This document shows, one piece after another, positions 34,975 to 43,577 of a stretch of DNA of 64,000 nt (position 1 is its first letter; every line of letters begins with the position of its first letter). A program made the position numbers and the translations under genes. Source of the DNA: a virus; the IMG/VR virus record IMGVR_UViG_3300048586_000294, positions 1 to 64,000 of that record. One strand, given 5' to 3'. The notes beneath the pieces were generated by a model. The model saw nothing but the letters and a program-made list of their open reading frames with translations. It did no database searches and had not been told where the DNA came from.

Positions 34975-37581
34975 TTATGGTGTAATTATGGCTGCGAATG
35001 TACCCGGGCCGCTATATATGGTCTGCACATTGGTGAGTTGGGCCTGCACGGCACTGCTGTCACCACCACCCCCACTCGCCCCCCATGTCACGACTGTTCC
35101 ATCCTGCTTGAGGGCAGCAAAAGCAGACACAGTTGAGAAAATGGTCTGCACATTGGTGAGGTCCACGCCACTACTGTCACCGCCTTTGGTCGCTTCCCCC
35201 CACGTCACGACTGTCCCATCCAGCTTGAGGGCTGCAAAAGCAGTCCCAGCTGAGAAAATGGTCTGCACATTGGTGAGATCCACGGCACTGCTGTTACCAC
35301 CATTGGTAGCACTCCCCCACGTCACGGCTGTCCCATCCTTTTTTAAGGCAGCAAAAGCAACTTCATTTGAGAAAATAGTCTGCACATTGGTGAGTTCCAC
35401 GCCACTGCTGTCACCGCCCAAGGCTGCAAACCCCCACGCCACGGCTGTCCCATCTTGCTTGAGGGCAGCAAAAGCAACCCCAGTTGAGAAAATGGTCTGC
35501 ACATTGGTGAGTTGGGCCTGCACGGCACTGCTGTCACCACCACTCCCACTCGCCCCCCACGTTACGACTGTCCCATCCCGCTTGAGGGCTGCCCAAGCAG
35601 TATTATTTGAGACAATGGTCTGCACATCGGTGAGATCCACGCCACTGCTGTTACCGCCATAGTTGGCATCCCCCCACGTCACGACTGTCCCATCCCGTTT
35701 GAGGGCTGCAAAAGCAGAGTTACCTGAGTAAATGGTCTGCACCTTGGTGAGATCCACGGCACTGCTGTCACCGCCATAGTTGACATGCCCCCACGTCACC
35801 ACAGTTCCATCCTGCTTGAGTGCAGCAAAAGCCTGGTTAGATGAGAAAAGGGTCTGCACATTGGTGAGCTGGCCCTGCACGGCATTGCTGTTACCGCCAT
35901 AGTTGGCATCCCCCCACGTCACCACAGTCCCATCCTGCTTGAGGGCAGCAAAAGCACGCTGAGTTGAGGCAATGGTCTGCACATTGGTGAGATCCACGGC
36001 ACTGCTGTCACCGCCATTGATAGCATCCCCCCACGTCACCACAGTCCCATCCTGCCTGAGGGCTGCTAAAGCATAGTAAGTTGAGAAAAGGGTCTGCACA
36101 TTGGTGAGCTGGCCCTGCACGGCACTGCTGTCGCCACCAGCGGTGGGATTCCCCCACGTCACGGCTGTCCCCAGGTTTGTCACTGTCAAACTGCCGAACA
36201 CACTGATGTTATCAAGGAGAGCGGTGACTGTGGTACTGCCCGCCGTGACGCCTGTTGCAACTCCTGCTGCGCTAACGGTGGCAATCGTCTGAGCACTGCT
36301 GCTCCAGGCAACCAGGTCAGTGACATCCAGGGTGCTACCGTCGCTATAAGTCCCTTGAGTGCGATAACTCTGGGTCGAGCCTCTAGGGATAGTCGCACTC
36401 GGCGGCGAGATGGTGAGCCCGGTCAGCACAGCCGCTGTGACGGTCAAGCTGGCAGTGTCACTTTGTCCATTCAACAGGGCTGTTACCTTGATACTGCCTA
36501 CGGTCACGCCAGTGGCAACGCCTATGGCGCTGATGCTGGCGACAGCAGGCGCGCTGCTGCTCCAGTCAACCTGGTCAGTGACATCCAGGGTGCTACCGTC
36601 GCTAAACGTCCCCTGAGCGCTGTAACTCTGGGTCAAGCCTTTCGGGATAGTCGCACTCGGCGGCGTGATGGTTAACCCGGTCAACACAGCCGCAGTGACG
36701 GTCAAGCTGGTAGTGGCACGTTGTCCATTCAGCTGGGCTGTTACCGTGGTATTGCCTGCGGTCAGGCCCGTGGCCACCCCTGCGGCGCTGATGCTGGCGA
36801 CAGCAGGAGCACTGCTGTTCCAAGCAACCAGGTCAGTGACATCCAGGGCGCTACCGTTGTTAAACGTTCCCTGAGCACTGTAACGCTGGGTCAAGCCTTT
36901 CGGGATAGTCGCACCCGGCGGCGTGATGGTGAGCCCGGTCAGCACAACTGCTGTGACCGTCAAGTTGGCGCTGGCACTTTGTCCATTCAACTGGGCTGTT
37001 ACCGTGGAGCTGCCCACGGTCAGGCCCGTGGCCACCCCTGCGGCGCTGATGCTGGCGACAGCAGGCGCACTGCTGCTCCAGGTAACCAGCTTAGTGACAT
37101 CCAGGGTGGTACCGTTGCTATACATCCCTTGAGCGCGATAACCCTGGGTCAAGCCTGTCGGGATAGTCGCACTCGGCGGCGTGACCGTCAGTGCGGTCAA
37201 TGTAATATCAGAAATATCCAATGTTCGCTCACCAATCAGATTATCTAATGAAGCAATAATTTGTACGCTACCCACCGCGACTGTCGAAACCACCCCGGTT
37301 GCCGAAATCGTTGCATTGGCATTAGAAACAGACCATTTGACGCCGTCTGTTGTCACTTTTGTGGAGCCATCACAGTAGGTCAGCGTTGCTTCATACTGCT
37401 CGCTCACGCCAACAGGAAGTTCATCACTACTCATCCCTTGGAGTAATGGTTGTTGTGGGGCAACCTGAATAGAAACAATGCGGTCACAGGCTTCTGGTTG
37501 AGCAGGTAATCCGCTACCCCCCCCACAACCAGTGAGTATCAGCACACCTGCACTAATTAAAAAACGTATAATTGATGTCAT
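34975..37581 (-). CDS. Surface lipoprotein with Big2 and RCC1-like repeats
   Basis: 868 residues. A signal peptide ends in the lipobox LTGC (Cys about 19), followed by a Gly/Ser linker. Then one degenerate and four near-identical Big2 (bacterial Ig-like) units, each starting like LTGLTITPPSATIPKG. The C-terminal half holds ten RCC1-type units with the core AFAALKQDGTVVTWG and spacing alternately about 38 and 42 residues. Predicted to be outer-membrane anchored and displayed. The repeats are almost identical at the DNA level, so copy-number change by recombination is likely. It is not a virion gene: it lies in an insert that splits the lysis genes, beside an OmpA fragment and an IS remnant. 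Confidence 0.85.
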   Translation of the reverse strand: MTSIIRFLISAGVLILTGCGGGSGLPAQPEACDRIVSIQVAPQQPLLQGMSSDELPVGVSEQYEATLTYCDGSTKVTTDGVKWSVSNANATISATGVVSTVAVGSVQIIASLDNLIGERTLDISDITLTALTVTPPSATIPTGLTQGYRAQGMYSNGTTLDVTKLVTWSSSAPAVASISAAGVATGLTVGSSTVTAQLNGQSASANLTVTAVVLTGLTITPPGATIPKGLTQRYSAQGTFNNGSALDVTDLVAWNSSAPAVASISAAGVATGLTAGNTTVTAQLNGQRATTSLTVTAAVLTGLTITPPSATIPKGLTQSYSAQGTFSDGSTLDVTDQVDWSSSAPAVASISAIGVATGVTVGSIKVTALLNGQSDTASLTVTAAVLTGLTISPPSATIPRGSTQSYRTQGTYSDGSTLDVTDLVAWSSSAQTIATVSAAGVATGVTAGSTTVTALLDNISVFGSLTVTNLGTAVTWGNPTAGGDSSAVQGQLTNVQTLFSTYYALAALRQDGTVVTWGDAINGGDSSAVDLTNVQTIASTQRAFAALKQDGTVVTWGDANYGGNSNAVQGQLTNVQTLFSSNQAFAALKQDGTVVTWGHVNYGGDSSAVDLTKVQTIYSGNSAFAALKRDGTVVTWGDANYGGNSSGVDLTDVQTIVSNNTAWAALKRDGTVVTWGASGSGGDSSAVQAQLTNVQTIFSTGVAFAALKQDGTAVAWGFAALGGDSSGVELTNVQTIFSNEVAFAALKKDGTAVTWGSATNGGNSSAVDLTNVQTIFSAGTAFAALKLDGTVVTWGEATKGGDSSGVDLTNVQTIFSTVSAFAALKQDGTVVTWGASGGGGDSSAVQAQLTNVQTIYSGPGTFAAIITP

Positions 37582-37627
37582 TTTAATGAACTCTTAAACT
37601 ATTAATAGTTGATTAGTCTTCGGACGC

Positions 37628-37942
37628 TTATCTTGCCTTCATATGGAGCACTACGTTCTGGTGCGCCCAGCGATTGTACGTCGCCTTTATTTGCCCGAAA
37701 TAATCATGGCCAGCCTTAAATGAGATGTGGGGAGCTAGAATGTATCCAGCATAAATACCCGCGCCCAGCTCATTGTTCTCACAAGTAAGCCTAGATGGTT
37801 CACAGGCATTATGGGCATGAACCCATCCCGATTTCACGCCGATGTAAAATGGCTGTGGTTCCGCGTGCACTTCTGGGATAAATACCATGGCGGCCATGCA
37901 CACAAAGGGATTTTCCTTATCATAAATTATCACCTTATTCAA
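37628..37942 (-). pseudogene. Truncated OmpA-like porin
   Basis: 104 residues: residue about 28 onward (AEPQPFYIGVKSGWVHAHNA, then ENNELGAGIYAGYIL and SFKAGHDYFGQIKATY) match the first strands of Vibrio/Aeromonas OmpA barrels after the signal-peptide cleavage site. A full protein would be about 330 residues; the barrel breaks off after the third or fourth strand and the C-terminal peptidoglycan-binding domain is missing. The signal region is also altered. A non-functional fragment. Confidence 0.75.
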
Positions 37943-38366
37943 GCTTGCTGGCTTGTTTTATACAAAGTATATTGACATCCTTAACAGTTCAAACCTCACC
38001 GGAAGAGGCGAAATTAAAAAGGGAGTCAATAGGTCCACTTCTGATCTTTTGCTCAATAATCATACCAGTAGCGCAGAGTTGCTGAATATAAATTTTTTCA
38101 CTCAGTTTTTGTGCCTAAAGTCAGGCATTTCCGATATATGCCGCTGCACTGAAACGAAATGATGGGCTATTTAATAGGAAAAATAGCGTTTAGCCAGTGA
38201 AAAGTTCTTTTATTCATAGGTGGTCTCCCCCGTTTGCCAAGCGAAATATTCTGTGGTGGCTTGACACAGATCATAGATTACAGCCATATATCCGAACTGA
38301 GGGGGGGCAAACAAGTCCCGGATGTGAGGTGATTAGCTCCACTTGGTATCATGAATGAGGTTCAGC
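37943..38366. other. AT-rich non-coding stretch before the IS remnant
   Basis: No supported gene; the frame 37953..38162 has no ribosome site or family. Probably decayed insertion-sequence flank. Confidence 0.5.
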
Positions 38367-38993
38367 ATGAGTCACCAGCTCACCTATCACGGATAGCGAG
38401 TTCAATGGTAAACACCGCAAAGAGATATTCTTGACCCTCATGGACGCTTTGCTCCCATGGGCCAGAATGCTCGGTCTCATCGAACCTATCTACCACAAAA
38501 GGCAATCAGTGGTATGTCGGTATGAAGGCCCAGATCGGCGTCGATGCCAAAAGTGGGCTGACTCACATTCTGGAAACCACGTCAGCCAACGAGCACGACC
38601 TCAATCAGGTGGGCAACCTGCTCCATGGCAAGGAAGCGTTTGTGTTCGCCGATGCGGGATATCAGGGGGCAGAAAACCGTGAAGCGCTGTCACGTGAAGG
38701 CTGAGTGGGCGATTGCGATGCGCCCCGGCAAACTCGAGGAGATCAAGGGGCTCAAAAAGCGCCTCCATCAAAACAAGGCGGTGATTGCATTTGAGAAGCT
38801 CAAATCCAGCATTCGCGCCAAGGTGGATCACCCGTTCCGGCTCATCAAATACCAGTTTGGCTTTGTGAAAACGTGGTACAAGGGGCTCCGAAAGAACGCC
38901 AACCAATTGGCGATATTATTCACGCTGACGAACTTGTTTCGAGTGGACCAGATGATACGGGCATGGGATAGCTGCGCCCAAAATACGAGGTAA
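38367..38993 (+). pseudogene. IS5-family transposase, internally deleted and frameshifted
   Basis: Pieces in three frames follow the order of an IS5-group transposase: a start MSHQLTYHG then a stop codon, [60 protein letters not shown], then [32 protein letters not shown] and [11 protein letters not shown]-like ends. About a third of the usual protein between IEP and the GMK segment is missing, and frame changes occur near 38700. Not active. Confidence 0.82.
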
Positions 38994-39196
38994 GCCTCGA
39001 AAATAGGGAGGACCGTGGGCTAAAAAGCTGTATTTTGGAGGGAATGGGACGGATACATGGAATAATGAAAACTTAAAATGTGGGCAGTCACTCATGATGG
39101 CGGTCCGACCAACTTGATCGCACTCTCCCCAACCATGGATTCGATTTGCGGTTCGAACTATTGAGCCTGCGTACCCAATATAATGTAATGAATCGC
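38994..39196. other. Non-coding region
   Basis: Between the IS remnant and the holin gene. No gene or clear IS terminal repeat seen. Confidence 0.5.
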
Positions 39197-39703
39197 TTAT
39201 TTATCATTACTCACGCCACCAAAGAAAAATGAAATCACGCTGTTGCGCTCGTTCAGGAGTGCGCCGATCACCACGCCAATGAGGTTGGAGATCAGCGCGA
39301 CCAGCTCGGCCCTGTCGCCAAGCAGGGAAAGCGCGGCGAAGTTGGCGGCGACCAGAATGAGGATCAGCAGCAGGCTGCGATTCATGATGCTGGTGGCAAT
39401 CAGGTCGGCAGTGCCTGACTGTTTGGTGTAGGTCTCCCGCGCATGCTGGCGGTCGTTGAGGTAGAGCTGATCGCGGGCTTGCTGGAGCTTGAGGACGTCA
39501 AGGCGAAACTCGTTGCCGAGGGTCTTGTCGTTGATGAGTGCATCGGCGGCGTACTCGTCCTCTTCGGTCTTGGTGATCTGCTTGGCGACATCGAGCAGAT
39601 CGCGGGCGGCTTCTTCGGCTTTGTCGCCCTTGAGCCAGCCAATGGCTTCGGGGAGGTAGCGGCCAGCAAGGCCAAGGGCAAGGGGAACGATGGAGGGCAA
39701 CAT
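39197..39703 (-). CDS. Three-TM type holin (GTA_holin_3TM-like)
   Basis: 168 residues from ATG 39703 (GGAG before it). An N-terminal hydrophobic helix (MLPSIVPLALGLAGRYLPEA), a charged helical domain, and two C-terminal membrane helices (LLLILILVAANFAALSLLG and LVALISNLIGVVIGALL) as in the 3TM holin family. It should permeabilise the inner membrane late in infection. It is followed by the cargo insert and lies about 5 kb from the other lysis-type genes. An in-frame upstream extension overlapping the next gene was rejected. Confidence 0.78.
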   Translation of the reverse strand: MLPSIVPLALGLAGRYLPEAIGWLKGDKAEEAARDLLDVAKQITKTEEDEYAADALINDKTLGNEFRLDVLKLQQARDQLYLNDRQHARETYTKQSGTADLIATSIMNRSLLLILILVAANFAALSLLGDRAELVALISNLIGVVIGALLNERNSVISFFFGGVSNDK

Positions 39704-39764
39704 GGCGGTCTCCTGGTGGGGGCTTGTTGCCATGTTGCCGCTTGGGGGGAGCCCAGTCGTCCCA

Positions 39765-40253
39765 TTAGGGCGGATAAAAGGTGATGGGCATTGCGGCACC
39801 CACTCTCGCGTCAAACCAGCTATAGGTACTCAAGCCGGTGTTGAAGAACCGGTTGCCGGAACCGGCGGCGATACTTAACACCCCAAGCCCCGCGATCTCC
39901 AAGCGAAATGCTGGCGAGTAGTTCGATCCCGTGCTCACCGAGATGTGAGTGGGGTAAGCCGATTGCACCGCAATGTACGTTATCGCTACGCCAACTTGGG
40001 CGGGCGTGGTGTTCGTCAGTGAGCCTTTCCCTGTTGTACTGTCATACCCCACAATCATGTTGCCAGCCGGAATACCCGATGCCCATTTCACCGTTGTCAG
40101 GGTGGTGGACGTTGAGGCGCTCCGTCCCGCCAAGTCTCCCGCATTACGGGGGGCAGGGATGCCTGACTTGCTCAGGGTATCGCTTGTCCAACCATTGCTG
40201 CTGTACTCGGCCTTGGCGCTGGAGAGCCAAAAGGGTTTGGCGGGGACCGTCAT
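39765..40253 (-). CDS. Tail-fibre-associated protein, 162 aa
   Basis: Beta-rich, beginning MTVPAKPFWLSSAKAEYSSN, a start common to proteins encoded just after phage tail fibres. It may be a receptor-binding tip or chaperone. Overlaps the fibre gene by ATGA. Confidence 0.6.
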   Translation of the reverse strand: MTVPAKPFWLSSAKAEYSSNGWTSDTLSKSGIPAPRNAGDLAGRSASTSTTLTTVKWASGIPAGNMIVGYDSTTGKGSLTNTTPAQVGVAITYIAVQSAYPTHISVSTGSNYSPAFRLEIAGLGVLSIAAGSGNRFFNTGLSTYSWFDARVGAAMPITFYPP

Positions 40254-43200
40254 TGCAGCGCCTCCACCTTCTCATCCAGCTCCTTGATGGCCTCGACAAT
40301 CAGCGCCAACGCGCCCGCGTGAGCGATAGAGAGGGAGCCGTCTGCGTTGAGGTAAACCGACTCGGGTTGCACCTCGGCCAGCTCCTGCGCAATCAGCCCC
40401 GCTTCACGCGCACCCGCCTTGTCGTAAAGATTGCCAGTCAGGCGCTTCACCTTGGTCAAGGCATTGGTGATGGTCACGATGTTGGACTTGAGGCGGATGT
40501 CCGAACGGATGTAGACATCGTTGAAGTTACCGTTGCCTGACGCATAGACGCCGCCCGCCGTGTTGAGCGCGTCCCCATCTGTGCTGGCGACATAGACCTT
40601 CTTGCCGTTGTAGGCGCGGATCCAGCTGGTGTCAGTCATGTGCCAACCGCCGCCGTAGCTCTCGTTGTACCAGCCGGTTGCACCGGTTGTCCGGATCCAG
40701 TTGCTCAGGGTCACGGTGCCATAGCTGCCACCATCGGCCATGTAGGCGTGGGTATGGCTTGTGGCAGCCTTGCTATCGAGCGCGGCTTGCAGACCGGTCA
40801 CGTTGGCGATGGTGTGTGCGTGACCATTGTCGGTCACGGTGGCAGTCAGCGAGACGTTGGCCGAGCCATCAATACTGACGCTGCCGGTCACATCCCCCAT
40901 GAGGGTCAGGGTTCTTGCTGTTGCCCACTTGGCCGCACTCACGGCGCTGGCACTGGCGGCCAAGGCGTCAGTGATGCCGTAGCCTGCCAAGGTGGTCGGC
41001 TTGCCAGTGGTGATCTTGCCCCAGTCGAGCGCCGGTATGTCGGCAGCAGCGAGGGGGTTCCCGCCCGTCACGCGCCCCTTGGCGTCCACTGTGACCTTGG
41101 GATAGGTGCCTTCGGTTACGCCCGAGGCGGCCAAGATGAGTGTGGGGGTGGCGTCCACGCTGCCGTCAAAGGCGAACGTGGCAGTGCCGTCACCGGACAA
41201 GGTGATGGTGCGGGCCGTTGCCAGCTTGCTGGCGCTCACGGCATTGCCAGTGTTGGGGAGTGCGTCGATGATGCCGTAGCCTGCCAGCGTGGTGGGTGTA
41301 CCCGAGGTGATCTTGCCCCAGTCCAGACTAGGGATGTCACTGGCAGCCAAGGCGGTGCCGCTGATCACCCGCCCTTCACGGTTGATTGTGACTTTGGTGT
41401 AAGTGTTAGGGACAAGATCCGGCACGAAGGTGAATTGGGTGGCGGTGTAGCCACCAGGGATGCTGCCCGCTGTGTTCGGCGCGGTCAGTGTCCAGCCAAA
41501 GGGATCGAGCACTTCGGTGTTGACCACACATGAAGCCATCGCCCCCACAGCCCGCACGTCGAGATAGGCATAGTTGCCGGTCGCGGTCGGGTGGTAGACA
41601 AGACGCATCGCGTCAAAGCCGAGTGTGCCTTGCTCAGCATACGCAATCTGTTCGATGGAGATCGCTGCCGCGTTGATGATGTCGCAGGTAAAGCGGGCAT
41701 GACCCATTTCGGTGCCCACGCTCCAGTAGAGCCGGAAGGTGCCACTGTTGCGGCCAATGTTGAGGGCCGAGGCGGCAATCCGATACCACGAACCGGCCAC
41801 GGTGGTGAAGGTGGCTGTCGCGGTCTTGCGCTGCGGTGTGTCCACGGATGGCGATACGCCAAGGGTGGTCTGCATCGCGGTAATGCTGGTGTCATCGAGC
41901 AAGGTGCGAGCGGTCGCGGTCACGACCATGGTGCTTGCCACGTCCACGCCCGTGAAGTAGATCACCTTGTCCGCTGCGGTGACTTGGGCCGCCATCGCCG
42001 TCAGGGTGGGGTCGTTTGGCTGGAGGGTCGGCAGGTCCGCCGCGACCAGGGAGACCACACCGCTCTTGCCGTTCACGCTGGTGACGGCTTCGGTGTTGTC
42101 GATCTTGTAGTAGCTGGCCAAGGTCTTGGAGTAAACCAGCGTGTCGCCCACGCCATAGGTCTCGGCCCCTGCGATGCCGCCTACGGTCACTTTCCAAAAG
42201 GTTGTCAGGTTCTGGCCGCCCGACTGGAGCGGGGCCGGATAGACGCCGCCGCTGAGATCCACACTCCCGCCATCGACCATCGCGCCTGTGGCGACCGTTG
42301 CCGCGTTCTCGGCACGCACGGCAGATGCCTCGGCTTCAGTGGCCGCCTGCGAACTCAATTCATACATGGCGACCGCGTTATTGGACGCGCTGTTGGCGGT
42401 TGCTGCGGATCTCGCGCTGTTCGCCTCGCTGATCTTGGCGTTGGTGTCGCTCAGGTTGGCGGCAGCCTCGCTCGCTTTGCTGTTGTTCTCAGAGGTCTTG
42501 GCGTTCACCTCGGCGGTTTTGCTATTGGACTCGGCGGTTTTGGCTGCGGTCTCACTCGCCTTGGCGTTGGTCTCGCTCGTCTTGCTGTTGGTTTCAGAGG
42601 TCTTCGCGTTTGTCTCGCTGGCTTTGCTGTTGATTTCGGCGGTCTTGCTCGCCATCTCGCTGGCCTTGCTATTGGCCTCGCTGACCTTCGACATGTTCTC
42701 GGAGGTCTTGCTGTTCACTTCACTGGTCGAGGCGTTGGCCGCACTGGTCGCAGCCTGACCCGCAGCGGTAGTCGCCGTGGTCTTGTCTGCCACGACTTGG
42801 TTCATCATGGTGGTGACATTCGCCTTGTTGGCGGCGACTTGCGCGGTGTTGGTTGCGACCTCTTGGCGCAAACTGTCCAAGTAGCTGAACTCGATCAGGC
42901 GCTGCCAAAGGGAGGTGTTGAAGGTCACGCCGCTGTGCTTGACCAAGCAGAGGTAGACATCGCCGTTGTGGGTCACAAGGTCGGTCTGCTCATAGGGCAT
43001 ATTGGATTGCCACGCGCCTCGGCTTTGCAGCAGGCTGCCACCGGCTACGTCATGCCAACCATCCTCGGGGGCGATGAAGACGCCGAACCGGTATTGCAGG
43101 CGGCGGGTACTCTGGTTAACCCGAAACTCGAAGTTGTCCGGATCCAGCTCGCCAAGCTCATTGAAGACCAAGGAGAGCAGCTCGGGCAGCGGTTTGCCCC

Positions 43201-43303
43201 CCATTTCGCAGGCTTCAAGGTAGATGTCGAGAATGTGCTCGCCGGTCGCGTTGGAGCGAAAGCGAAGGTCTTCCGCTGCGGGGCGGGTGCGCTGGTCGCT
43301 CAT
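40250..43303 (-). CDS. Tail fibre with C-terminal S74 self-cleaving chaperone
   Basis: 1017 residues. N-terminal about 100 residues form a virion-attachment domain shared with the protein at 27139..28695. Residues about 140-300 are short coiled-coil repeats (NSKTSETNAKASE pattern). The shaft contains repeated LDWGKITSGTPTTLAGYGI units. The last 90 residues are an intramolecular chaperone of the Peptidase_S74 type: IRSDIRLKSNI with the Ser-Lys pair, then EAGLIAQELAEVQPE. Autocleavage at that Ser after trimerisation is known for the family. Host recognition is the expected role. Confidence 0.9.
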   Translation of the reverse strand: MSDQRTRPAAEDLRFRSNATGEHILDIYLEACEMGGKPLPELLSLVFNELGELDPDNFEFRVNQSTRRLQYRFGVFIAPEDGWHDVAGGSLLQSRGAWQSNMPYEQTDLVTHNGDVYLCLVKHSGVTFNTSLWQRLIEFSYLDSLRQEVATNTAQVAANKANVTTMMNQVVADKTTATTAAGQAATSAANASTSEVNSKTSENMSKVSEANSKASEMASKTAEINSKASETNAKTSETNSKTSETNAKASETAAKTAESNSKTAEVNAKTSENNSKASEAAANLSDTNAKISEANSARSAATANSASNNAVAMYELSSQAATEAEASAVRAENAATVATGAMVDGGSVDLSGGVYPAPLQSGGQNLTTFWKVTVGGIAGAETYGVGDTLVYSKTLASYYKIDNTEAVTSVNGKSGVVSLVAADLPTLQPNDPTLTAMAAQVTAADKVIYFTGVDVASTMVVTATARTLLDDTSITAMQTTLGVSPSVDTPQRKTATATFTTVAGSWYRIAASALNIGRNSGTFRLYWSVGTEMGHARFTCDIINAAAISIEQIAYAEQGTLGFDAMRLVYHPTATGNYAYLDVRAVGAMASCVVNTEVLDPFGWTLTAPNTAGSIPGGYTATQFTFVPDLVPNTYTKVTINREGRVISGTALAASDIPSLDWGKITSGTPTTLAGYGIIDALPNTGNAVSASKLATARTITLSGDGTATFAFDGSVDATPTLILAASGVTEGTYPKVTVDAKGRVTGGNPLAAADIPALDWGKITTGKPTTLAGYGITDALAASASAVSAAKWATARTLTLMGDVTGSVSIDGSANVSLTATVTDNGHAHTIANVTGLQAALDSKAATSHTHAYMADGGSYGTVTLSNWIRTTGATGWYNESYGGGWHMTDTSWIRAYNGKKVYVASTDGDALNTAGGVYASGNGNFNDVYIRSDIRLKSNIVTITNALTKVKRLTGNLYDKAGAREAGLIAQELAEVQPESVYLNADGSLSIAHAGALALIVEAIKELDEKVEALQ

Positions 43304-43304
43304 A

Positions 43305-43577
43305 TCACTGACCCTCGCTTAGGATCTCGCGCACGATCTTGCGCAAGGCGGCGCGGTTGGCCGCGTACCGGTCAACGGACTGGACGCCTTCGACTTGGCG
43401 CTCAATGACACAGAGGCGGGCATAGATCTCGTCTGCGGCAGTGTCGATGGATGCCTGGCTCGGCAGCGTGGCCACGGCTTGCTTGATGATGTCCAGCTCG
43501 CCATAGACGGCACGACGAAACTCGGACTGGCTCTGGTTGATGGCCTCAACGGTGGCGGTCAGTTGCTCGATGGTCAT
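43305..43577 (-). CDS. Small coiled-coil protein after the portal, 90 aa
   Basis: MTIEQLTATVEAINQSQSEF followed by heptad-like helices and a basic end. The start at ATG 43577 overlaps the portal stop; longer in-frame starts run into the portal gene and are unlikely. Function unknown, possibly a connector accessory protein. Confidence 0.62.
   Translation of the reverse strand: MTIEQLTATVEAINQSQSEFRRAVYGELDIIKQAVATLPSQASIDTAADEIYARLCVIERQVEGVQSVDRYAANRAALRKIVREILSEGQ

Noticed and set aside
34975-37200. Regular repeats resembling a CRISPR array
   Set aside because: The repeats encode Big2 and RCC1 protein units in one frame, with no unique spacers and no cas genes.
37953-38162. 69-codon plus-strand frame
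   Set aside because: AT-rich decayed region, no ribosome site, no recognisable family.
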